A stretch of 64,000 bases of DNA from Arctopsyche grandis (Eukaryota; Arthropoda; Insecta; Trichoptera; Hydropsychidae). The notes beneath the pieces are model-generated. The model worked only from the letters and a program-made list of their open reading frames with translations, was not told the DNA's origin and searched no databases. The stretch spans positions 19,085,685 through 19,149,684 of the forward strand of contig NC_135356.1 of the NCBI RefSeq assembly GCF_051622035.1, given 5' to 3'. Below, one piece after another: positions 1 to 9,779 of this stretch (positions are counted from its first letter, which is position 1; each line of letters starts with the position of its first letter). A program made the translations under genes and the position numbers.

Positions 1-2320
1 GTAAAATATCAAATGAAATTGCGAAAAACACCCTTACGTTATGATGTGGTAAACAATTCGTTGTTTGTTTCTGTATGGTTTTATTCCATGAAAAATTTTT
101 TGCGAAGTAATTACAATTTATACAGTTATACAAAAATGTCACATGTTGTGACACGTGAAGAGTATATTGACGTCATAAAATGAAAAAACACACGCGCAAT
201 TGGGGAAAATTTAATCAGAAGAAAGAAAATATGAGATTAATGTAAATTTAATAAACTCCAATATTGATAATGCAAGAATATATGTACTTACATAAATGAA
301 ATTTATTGAAGTGCGATGTGATTATGTGATATATAATAAATTTTGACTGATCTCAACATATGTACATATGTACATACAATTTTTGTACATCGAATATGTT
401 CAAAAGCAGACTTGAAACTTTATATACATATGTAGATTTTATGTATTTTGCGGATTTGTCTTCAGTTAATTTTTCATTTGCATTATTGGCTTAGAAACCT
501 CAACCAATCATATGTATATGTTTTAATCTTTTAGAAATTCACCTTGTCTGGATAACAAAAACTAATAGTCAACATTAAATTCATATCTTACGTGTTGTAT
601 GCAATTGTGTATTATATTTTTATTGATTATTTATATCAAATGAATCGAAGAACATATTGTAAAAAAATTACGGTCTTAGTCCGAGTTGCATCAGAGCTTT
701 GTTAAAAAGCTCCGACTGTCATTAATATCTAATGTTAAATTATATTTCCATTGTATATATTTAAATAAAATCATTTTGACAAGACTCATTTATAGTGAAA
801 TCGGTAAAATATTCAATAAAAAGAATTAAAACAAATAGCTTTCGTTCGTCTGAGATTTATATTACTCGTCATTATCAAGATGTTTTAGTCTGCCATTTAC
901 TTTTCGTAAATTTATTACTGTACATATCTATAGGTATGTTCGTAGTTTTTTTCTAATAGGAAGAGAAAATCTATGAGAGTTTTAAAATGTTTCCGAAAAT
1001 GAAGATTATTTGATTTATGTGTGTATATTATTAAGATCAAATATAACCTTTAAATTCAAACAAGGGACAATAAATCTGGGTATGAACATCGTTCATAGCT
1101 ACATTGTATGTATAGTAACACTATTTAGAAAAATATCATGAGAAATGTTTCTAATACTATGCAATAAATGTACGTTTGTGGGAATTTGCCCAATTAAATA
1201 AATCAATCCATACAAAGTAAGCTGTTCGAACATTCAAGAACGAGTACAGGCCGAATTGACCTTTGGTGATAAGCAAAAGGGGTGTTCAAGATGCAGCCCG
1301 CTAGTTGCCGCCAAGTTTGTGGTTCAAAGGTCAAATATAAGTTAATATATTACTAAAATAAGCCACTGTCTACAATGGGAATCATCAATGGTCGTCGAAA
1401 ACAATCGTCAAGCATATATTCGATATCGTTTTGTGCTAAACCCGCATTCGTCTGGATAAAACACTCCTGAAGTGTACACGACTCATATTTCCCACTTCTG
1501 AGCTAATCTCAACTCCCAGTCAACCCTACGACGACCGTAGCGAAAATTTTTAAATGGAATTGTATTAAATTTTATGAGTTTTAAATCGTAAAGGGCGCGT
1601 GTTTCGATTTTCGACAAGTTCGATTAATTTTTTCGCATATTTATGATTTAGATTAATTCTATTATATAAAAAAAACTTTTAAATATTTCACGATTGAAAA
1701 ATTCGGCACGTATTTCAATGTTTTAATTTCAAACGCTTTTTATACGTATGTACGTACATATATCACAAAGTCTTAGATTTTAATGGTCAAATAATCATTA
1801 TAGATTTTACACATATGATGTTATTAGTATTTATAGCCTTTATCTTATTTTAATAACAGTATTAATAGGAGAGAACGCTTGGAAAATTATTTGCAATTCT
1901 TATCAAATGTTCATAATATCTTTTATGTTAATTAGAATCTCCATAGAAACGGCTATGTAAAGCAAATTTGACGTACATAGTGTGTATTATTTGCATAATT
2001 TTCTTTAACTTTCTTAATGATTCCTGTGATATCTTTCGATGTCGTCATATATTTACTGTACCTATCTTCAAGCAATTTTTAATAATAGCAGTAATAAAAA
2101 TGTAACTTGTATCTACATAAATGTATAATACCTTGTATAAAGACACACACATACAATCAAAAACGATAGGAATTTACGTGCTTTGTTTGCGTCATCAAAT
2201 TCGATTTCAGATTTTTCTGAATCACATATCAATTAATGTTATTTTGTACCAACAATCGAGACTTTTTTAACTGACAATTTGAATCCAATGCAATGCTAAT
2301 GAACACAACCAGACATTTAA
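1..2320. other. AT-rich intergenic stretch
   Basis: No convincing coding exon, RNA gene or complete transposon is visible. The sequence is AT-rich with scattered ATGTACATA-type simple repeats. A less AT-rich patch at about 1,210-1,560 could be an old gene or repeat remnant, but no family is recognisable. Confidence 0.5.
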
Positions 2321-2870
2321 TAGTGATTGTAAGACGTAATCGATTAAAAGACGCACCCTTAATTCAGAAACACCAAAATAGGAAAAAAATTATGTAATAT
2401 GGTAGTTTATTCTAATAAAAAAGAAAAAAGGACCAGATCCATAAAGACTTGTGAGTCAATTAGTGAAACTTTATATGGGAAAATTTATTTGACATGCCAG
2501 AGATGGTTTAAGAGAGGCTTTTCTAAAAGAGGCAAATAGAGACATGTAGACCACCACTCAAGTAAGATAAATGATTAAAAATGATGAATGAACTTAATAT
2601 TAATGACAACTATATTTTGATAGAGATTGTACACAAGACGAACCCCGAATCTAGAGACATCAAAATAGGAAAAACAGCATGTGTTCTTTAATTGATGTAT
2701 GTAATACGGTTGTTAATTCAAAGAAAAATGTGTCAATTGGAGAAATTTTATAGGGAAAGGATTAGTCGATATTCCAGAGACGGTCTAATATAGACAAGTT
2801 TATAGAATAGGGATAGAAACACGCATACCACAATTCAAATAAGATAGAATGATTGAAAAGTGATGTGAAA
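2321..2870. repeat. Diverged tandem duplication, about 300-bp unit
   Basis: Two copies start at 2,321 (tagtgattgt) and 2,621 (tagagattgt). They share long diverged stretches, including ACATCAAAATAGGAAAAA-like, GTCAATT..GA.A..TTTATA.GG and AATAGA..CA..TA.ACCAC blocks. Many substitutions and indels show that the duplication is old. No coding potential is evident. It ends just upstream of the TATA-type promoter at 3,021. Confidence 0.65.
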
Positions 2871-3020
2871 CGCGTCTGTAAATCTTCGACGAGGATTCCC
2901 GGGTGATATGCATCTTCGTCAGTCGTCGAAGTGTTAAGGCGTTGCAAAAGTGGGATTGTTTATTAATTCGTCACCACTCCCACCGACGAAATTTCGAGTG
3001 GTGGGAAAGTGCTGAAAGAC

Positions 3021-3110
3021 TATAAATACGAGCCCTTAGCGCGGAGCCAGCAACTCTCCCGTGTATCCCAGCGCCGGGGGGGATACACGGGAGAGTTCAA
3101 GTGCACTCGG
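3021..3110 (+). promoter_or_regulatory. TATA-type core promoter with strong hairpin
   Basis: TATAAATA at 3,021 is followed about 30 bp downstream by a GC-rich start region in an otherwise AT-rich area. A perfect 18-bp inverted repeat (3,052-3,069 with 3,080-3,097, 10-nt loop) would sit at the start of the transcript. This could be a cellular promoter or the promoter of a transposon or LTR. The TATA box and hairpin are seen directly; promoter function is inferred. Confidence 0.4.
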
Positions 3111-3325
3111 ACTGGCCTTTGAGAAATTTCACCCCACGGGGGGTGACCGCGAATTTTTCCACGGTTAATTAAGTTTTAGTTTAAGTGTAATTTTAAAAAA
3201 GGGCGAAAAGCATATCACGCTTATTGCTCGGACGCTCTTGGGCGATTTTAAAGTTTAAGTGATACTGTGGAAAGTGTTGGCAATCATTCCTTTAGTGTGC
3301 TGAAGTTTTTCGAAGACGGGTGAAG

Positions 3326-3523
3326 ATGAAGTCGCAGAGAACGGCGTGTACGTGCAATGGGTATTATCTGGAGCCAAGGGGGGATTTTTCATTTTTTTTA
3401 TCCCCCCAGAAGAACACTAAGCGGTTTGCTCAATATGACCCGGTGAGTTCGATCCAATTTATTTTATTCTAATATTTTATTTTATTGCAGGATGCAGATC
3501 AACTCTCAAATTGGACGTGGTGA
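3326..3523 (+). CDS. Possible small two-exon ORF (49 aa)
   Basis: An ATG at 3,326 opens 39 codons to a donor CCG|GTGAGT after 3,442. A 48-nt intron with a CTAAT branch-like motif and a T-rich tract ends in TTGCAG at 3,490. The second exon continues in frame for ten codons (DADQLSNWTW) to TGA at 3,521-3,523. It lies about 300 bp downstream of the TATA box and hairpin. The peptide is cysteine-poor, has no signal peptide and contains a TKR dibasic site. I do not recognise it. The splice signals are strong, but an intron this short and a peptide this small could both be chance, and the transcript could be non-coding. Confidence 0.25.
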
Positions 3524-5421
3524 TTTAATAATTTATTTTGTTTAATTTTCAGAATTTTTATTTTGTTTTATTTTATTTTTTATTTGAATTTCAAATTTTG
3601 TTGCTATTGCGATTATTTTATTATTGATTTTTTATGAATTATGTATGTGTACTCATTTTTTTTTTTGCTTTTCCTTCAATTGGCGTGGGGTCTGCATTTG
3701 AGCTGTTTTTTGTTAATAATTTTTCAATCATTTTTATTTAAATAATTGAAAGACACATTTTAATTTTCACTTGACAATATTTAAACGAATGTCTCACTTT
3801 ACGGCCTACATATGTATATATATTTACGTGGCTTGAAACTTGGCCGTTAAACGAGATTCCGAAAGACGCATAATTTATTTCAATACAAAGTTCATTTATT
3901 GATCGCATTTCTACTCATAAAAATCATATGTTCAAATATTGATAATGGAATCGCTGTTTTGAAAATTTTTTGCCTTTAAAATGGGTAGTGTTCTCTTCTC
4001 TACATACATATTTATTGTCTGAATTAGAGCTGATCTATTATCTTGAATTAGGGCCACATCTTACGATTTTTCCATATAATTTTTCCGCTACGTATCGTCT
4101 ACAATAGATCTTAAATTAAATTGAGGTATACTTAAAAAGAAAAGTTATTTAGGTATATGCATAGAGCGTTTGTATCATATAGCGAATTATGTATTTATTT
4201 TATTAGGAGAGTTTGTTTCATTTATAATATAATGAGCTTTTCAGTGATGAATCAGTGTTTCAATTATAAAATTATTTATAGAGACATTTTTAATTTGAAC
4301 AGTTTAATATAAATTGTAAAATGTGTTGTGATGGAAATTTATTAATTATGGAAGTACAAAAACTCGTTTTATTTGTAAAATTTCTAATAATAAAAAAATC
4401 TTATTAATGTTATTTTGCGATATTTGCGAAAATGTTAATTTTGCACTAATTGACGGAAATTTATTTATAAGAAGGAACAATTGAACGCGTAGAATATATA
4501 TATTTTGTTATATTTTATTTTATGTGTAATTTCTTCATTATTTAAACAAATAATTAAAAAGGACCCATATGTGTAATACTACAAATACAAAGTGCGGCAA
4601 AAGTTCACTCACAATTTAATTTTGATATAATTCACGAATTAAAAGATAAGAGATCATTATTTGATACTGTTTTCATAGTAACAAATTCGAGTCATTTTGA
4701 GGAAGTTCTTTTCAAGAGTTTTCCTTCACCATTCCATCTCCAATTTACCTCACCGTTCAAACTCGTTTAATGGCCGTTATTGCTTATGGGGTAGTTTTAA
4801 CATCATTAAATATTCGAGTAGATGAATTTCGCAATAAATTAAATTGATGCATTCTACAATATTGTACGGTTCTATATATTAAACATATATGTAAATATGT
4901 AGGTTTAAATAAAACTGGGTCCATATCCGTTTATCAAAATGAAAAACAGATTTTTGCCATATTTAGTAACTATTTTGAATGCACAAGCTTTGTGGTCATT
5001 TTCGAATTTTTTACTTTTTTACCCAACGAAGTTTTTTAATTGAATAATTAAACTTTCCAGTGTACATACGTTAATTTTGGAATTGCATTTTCACGTAATC
5101 CATTCTCTGGAAAAAATCGAGTCAGCGTCTGGAGTCTTGTTTCGTTCAACTACAATGCAATTTACGTCTATTAAATGTAGACTATGCATTGGCAGTAGAG
5201 TAAGTTTATTTAAATTTTTCTACATTATTAAGTAATGAAATTTGAATCCGTTGTTCAGCTGCATCGACTTCTTATAGATTCATGTACATTCGAGATATGA
5301 AGATGAGCACATGCGATCTACATAGAACATCACACCGTTTTGCAATTGACAAAACTGTTCACTACAATTCGCTCAACGATATCTGGTGAATTTTACATCA
5401 ATATCAAAGCCTTTTTAATAA
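3524..5421. other. AT-rich stretch, nothing recognised
   Basis: Very AT-rich with T- and A-runs. No ORF, repeat family or RNA gene is recognised. It may be intron if the promoter at 3,021 drives the exon-like pieces beyond 5.4 kb. Confidence 0.4.
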
Positions 5422-5664
5422 ATGTTCGATTTTAATTCGCTCAATTTTCCATCAGATGCTCAACTTCAATTACCGATCGTCTGGGGCGAGGGTAAGAACT
5501 TTAATAAATGATAATCATCATTAAACACCATTAAGAAGATCGCTCAATAACACCCAGTGAGTCTGTTTGTAAGAGCTTAGACTATTTCGTGGCGAATTTA
5601 ATATTTAATTTAATTTTTTATATCTTCAGAATTCGCACAACGATTTCTCGAATATCCTCGATAA
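5422..5664 (+). CDS. Possible three-exon mini-ORF (41 aa)
   Basis: An ATG at 5,422 begins 23 codons to GAGG|GTAAGA (exon end 5,491). A 21-nt exon at 5,536-5,556 ends CCCA|GTGAGT. A third exon from 5,630, after TATCTTCAG, continues in frame to TAA at 5,664. All phases agree (phase 1 at both junctions). The first intron would be only 44 nt with a poor acceptor, so it may be coincidence. No family is recognised. Further splice-like pieces follow (5,832-5,921, 5,989-6,103 and from 6,180), but they do not join into one long frame. Confidence 0.18.
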
Positions 5665-5831
5665 GGTTTCATATATACTGGAGACGATAGTTTCATATAT
5701 ACTGGTAAACGCTTTCAATATAACACAAGTGGTGTGCTCAAAAATCTAACCGTAATTACTTTTTATATATTGTATTATAGTATAATTTTATTTAGTCCAC
5801 GATTTAATATCTGTATTTCTATTTATTACAG

Positions 5832-6303
5832 ATTTTACAACAAAATCCGATCGCACGTTCAAGGATTAGAACATATGAAGATATGAGAAAATATCAACCA
5901 ACACAAAGAAGACCAACATCCAGTGAGTTTTTCGTTCAGGATTTCCAGTATTGGTTTACGTACAATATTAATAAAGATTTTTTTTAAGAATTAGAATTGC
6001 GATACAATCGGACGGTTCAGGACATGGAGCAAAGCGTTAAATACAACTAGTATGCACTTTAAATCATTTGCAAATGACATCAAAAAGTGCATCAGTTAAA
6101 CTGTAAGTTTCACCGTCGCCTTGTATTATATTGCAATATTCAATGATATTATTTAAAGTTTGATGATTTATTTTACAGGGGTCGGGGCCTCGACGAAGCT
6201 GGAACAAAGTCTCGGGAACTTGAAAAACTTTTATCATGTAAAAGTGACATCGAAATTCATCGAACGAGTTCTAAACTGATTCTTGAGTTTTTTTATTTTG
6301 CAA
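5832..6303 (+). other. Cluster of exon-like pieces, non-coding or decayed
   Basis: A TTATTACAG acceptor precedes an open stretch (ILQQNPIARSRIRTYEDMRK...) that ends at TCCA|GTGAGT (5,921). A second piece after TTTTTTTAAG (5,989) continues the same frame for 20 codons to TAG. A GTAAGT donor at about 6,104 and a TTTACAG acceptor at about 6,179 bound further sequence. Several short introns in a row suggest a spliced transcript, either a lncRNA or a decayed gene. No complete protein can be assembled. Confidence 0.25.
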
Positions 6304-6818
6304 TTTTAAAGCCGATTATTTTATGATATTACCTTAGCAGTGTTAAAATAAGTTAGCAATAAGTTGCACACTATATGTATTCGTGTACTTAATTGAGGTA
6401 GAAATAATTTATAGGATTATTACAAAGGTTTGGTTCGACAAACACATCTACTGTTTTATATCGTTAAGTGAAAAACAATAACTTTAGAACGCAGCAGTTC
6501 TTCAAAGTTCTTCTTTGGTCGCAGCAAAATGGAACCAAGTGTAAAGTGTACATAGTTTTAGTGTTTTAGTGTTAATTACATTCAAAGTGCGTTCTAGCTC
6601 ATGGGCAAACATGAGCTTTTGTGTGGCTTTGTTAGTGTATGATTTATCGTCGATATCACTTATATATGTTTGTGTATAATCAAAACATTTCCTTCAATTT
6701 TATTTCTTGTGAAAATCATAATGTTCAACGCTTACATACCTATCAGCAATGGGTTTCTGCAATATTATAACACCTTATTGTAGGCATAACAACCGCCAAC
6801 TTAGTCTTAGGAAAACAT
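6304..6818. other. Intergenic, nothing recognised
   Basis: AT-rich sequence. No coding exon or repeat family is recognised. A short AACTTTAGAACGCAGCAG.. stretch near 6,480 is less AT-rich but has no signature. Confidence 0.4.
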
Positions 6819-6855
6819 GCTTACATATCTTTAACATGCCAAAGATATGTAAAGC
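6819..6855. repeat. Short inverted repeat
   Basis: TTACATATCTTT at 6,821-6,832 pairs with AAAGATATGTAA at 6,841-6,852 around an 8-nt loop. The pairing extends by GC across a one-base bulge. It is probably a small transposon end or a chance hairpin. Confidence 0.5.
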
Positions 6856-7016
6856 ATAAATAGAATAAGAGCATACATTATATATATATGTATGAAGTAT
6901 TTAAAGATCTTCTCACAGTCTTAACTTGACACAACTAATATTATCTTACATTTATGTGCGTTTACTGTTTTTTTTTTTATTGTCTTGCGTATAGGAAAAT
7001 TGGAGAGTATCCCTTT

Positions 7017-7870
7017 CATCGTTTGATGGTTACCACTAACATTGTTATCGTTAGTGGAAACGTCATTAGTCACATATCCATTCGTTATAAAAAAAAAAAA
7101 TCTAAAAAGTCAAAGAAACACAAAAAAAAAACATTTTGAATATACATATTCTTGTGGCTACCACGAACATTGTACCCGTGAGTGGAATCGCCTGTAGCTT
7201 CTTATTATAATTAATTAATTGCATTTTGAATAACTATCAAAAAAAAATTAAAAATTAAAAGGAAATTTAAAAAAAAATCGATGTATGTTAGTCAAAACGT
7301 TTTGAATTTTTGCGGCTACCACAAACATTGTACCTGGGAGTGGAATTGCCTTTAGCTTCTTGAATCTTTTCATGTATAACATGTTTAGTGTATGAATGTC
7401 GAAACGTTTTGAATGTTTGAATTTTTCACTTATTACTAACAATAAAAAAATTAGAATTTAATGTATGTCAAAACATACTCTTTGCGGCTGCCACGAACAT
7501 TGTACCCGTGAGTGGAATCGCCTGTAGCTTCTTATTATAATTAATTAATTGCATTTTGAGTAACTATCAAAAAAAAAAAATTAAAAATTAAAAGAAAATT
7601 TAAAAAAAAATCGATGTATGTTAGTCAAAACGTTTTGAATTTTTGCGGCTACCACAAACATTGTACCTGGGAGTGGAATTGCCTTTAGCTTCTTGAATCT
7701 TTTCATGTATAACATGTTTAGTGTATGAATGTCGAAACGTTTTGAATGTTTGAATTTTTCACTTATTACTAACAATAAAAAAATTAGAATTTAATGTATG
7801 TCAAAACATACTCTTTGCGGCTGCCACGAACATTGTACCCGTGAGTGGAATAGCCTTTAGCTTTTTTCAT
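7017..7870. repeat. 333-bp tandem array with short palindromic core
   Basis: Two nearly identical 333-bp units are seen; for example, 7,248-7,442 recurs at 7,581-7,775 with a handful of changes. Each unit holds two versions of a core of the type CCAC.AACATTGTACC..GAGTGG. The core occurs about six times between 7,033 and 7,850. In the first, most diverged copy the core is a clean palindrome (CCACTAAC at 7,033-7,040, GTTAGTGG at 7,050-7,057). The ORFs in the array are repeat artefacts. It behaves like a young local satellite expansion. Confidence 0.8.
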
Positions 7871-8106
7871 TATTCCAATATTAGCATTACTAACCCAAAA
7901 AAACTAATAAAATTTTATAAAACATACCAAAAAGTTGTCGTTTTATTTTCATAAATTTCAACAATTTTCCAACGCCCCAGAACTTAGCCACAATTCAAGA
8001 AATAATTATAATATTAATGTATGAACATTGACATACATAAAAATTTAACATACATACACACATACATACACACGTACATACATATGTACATACATCATCT
8101 TCATAA

Positions 8107-8350
8107 ATCAGTGGTTTCCAAACACATTGCTACCTCGCCCCCTACCACTCTATTTCATAAAATAATACGTCCATTGAATGAAAAAAATGTATTAATACAA
8201 AAAAATTCAAATATAATTAACAGAACATTTTTTCAAAATTTCTTCCAACTTTATCATCAGCAAGCGGTATTTTTCCCCACTGTTTCGCTAATGATTCGAC
8301 AAGAATTATTTCAACCATATCAATAGTTGCTGGAAAAACTAGTGTCTTTC
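8107..8350 (-). mobile_element. hAT transposon fragment
   Basis: CAGTGGTTTCCAAAC at about 8,111 resembles the terminal inverted repeat of a common hAT group (CAGTGGTT.TCAAAC). On the minus strand, 8,225-8,345 reads SLAKQWGKIPLADDKVGRNF, close to the hAT transposase motif around PLSDDTV.RRI. The remaining element is degenerate and its other end was not found. The neighbouring plus-strand ORF is a shadow of this fragment. Confidence 0.45.
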
Positions 8351-8942
8351 TTGTCCTACTACATATGTGGCTTTTTACATTTAGTTATTCTGAAAGAGAC
8401 TTTGTTCGATGCTAGTAATGTATAAAACTTTTTTAACGTTTTTCTTGACGTTTGTTTAACGTTTATGAAATAAATAAATGTATCACCTTAAATATATATG
8501 TAGTAATAGCCTTCTTTGTACACACATACATACATATACTGAATATAATATACCAATTTTTTCGAATACTGCTCAATTCATAATTAAAACACAAAGATCA
8601 AACATTTATAAACACTAACAACAGATAAGAGCATAAAATAATCAAAAATACTATGCAGCTACGTCACATACTACAATGTACCAACAATTTTGAAATGACA
8701 GGATTTCCATTTAGTACGGGATAAACATCTTTAGATCACCACTAATAACAATGAAGTAAAATAATGTGAGATATTTACGTATCATTTTTTATGATGAGAG
8801 CATAAAATTAAGGATGCTCGAACAAGATAAAATACACATAAATTTAAAAAAAAAACGAACAATCAAGTCAACACTGACTATAAATCTATTGTGGCTAGGA
8901 TGTACTCACATTACATATATAATGTACATATGTAAGTATACA

Positions 8943-9184
8943 CAGGCGCGGCTCGTGCATAGGAACTGCGGCGCTGCAGCACCCCCAGAAAAAATACAAA
9001 AAAATCACATTTGTATACATTTACAACTTGTGAATGTAATTTAAATAAGAATGATTAGATATTTGACATAATCATTATTAATGAGTATGTCAAATATATC
9101 TAAATACTAGTTGTAAATGCGATTTTTTTGTAATTTTTCTGGGGGTGCCGCAGCGCCGTAGTTCCTATGCACGAGCCGCGCCTG
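8943..9184. mobile_element. hAT-type foldback MITE (242 bp)
   Basis: The element starts CAGGCGCGGCTCGTGCATAG and ends in its reverse complement. The arms pair over most of the length (about 100 bp each, diverging toward the centre). Flanking octamers AGTATACA (8,935-8,942) and AATATACA (9,185-9,192) differ at one base, as expected for an aged 8-bp hAT target-site duplication. It has no coding capacity. The element would fold into a long RNA hairpin if transcribed. Confidence 0.85.
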
Positions 9185-9779
9185 AATATACATATGTATA
9201 TGCTTTCAACAATCAATAAATTTGAACTACTTCGTCGAATCTTGTGAGATAGGGAAGTACTGATTTTATTAGAACCGTCATAACAATAAAGTTGGATAAA
9301 TTGGCCAACTTTAATAAGAAACGGTCGATCTGGATTAATAATCATTCAGATCTTGTCAGCAGCGGTCATCGGGAAAACCGAATAATGTTTTCGATTCTTG
9401 CCATGGTTTGAACCCACAATCTCAACTGGTAAGTAATAAGTGCATCAAATCTCGGAGTTTTATGGCACCGTAATTCTGGCGCTGAGATTATTTTGAATAC
9501 CGTAATTACGGTTCTGGTCGATTTTAGCGGAATGTCCTTGGCTTTGTCGATTCTTCGAAGATTGTTTTATCGTTATTATTAGTACATTATTATACGTATT
9601 TATTTCAAAAAATATGGGCCAAATAAAAATTTAATTACAAAATTGCTATTTTTTCTGGATAAAGGACATTTCAGTTCAAGTTCAAACGTTTATCGTTTAT
9701 TTATAGAGAATATTTCACTGCAGCATAAGAGTATAATCATAACAAAAATTAACATAACACAACATAAATCAGGACGATG

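Noticed and set aside
7248-7775. Two identical 64-codon ORFs, possible gene family
   Set aside because: They are copies of a 333-bp tandem repeat with no coding signature.
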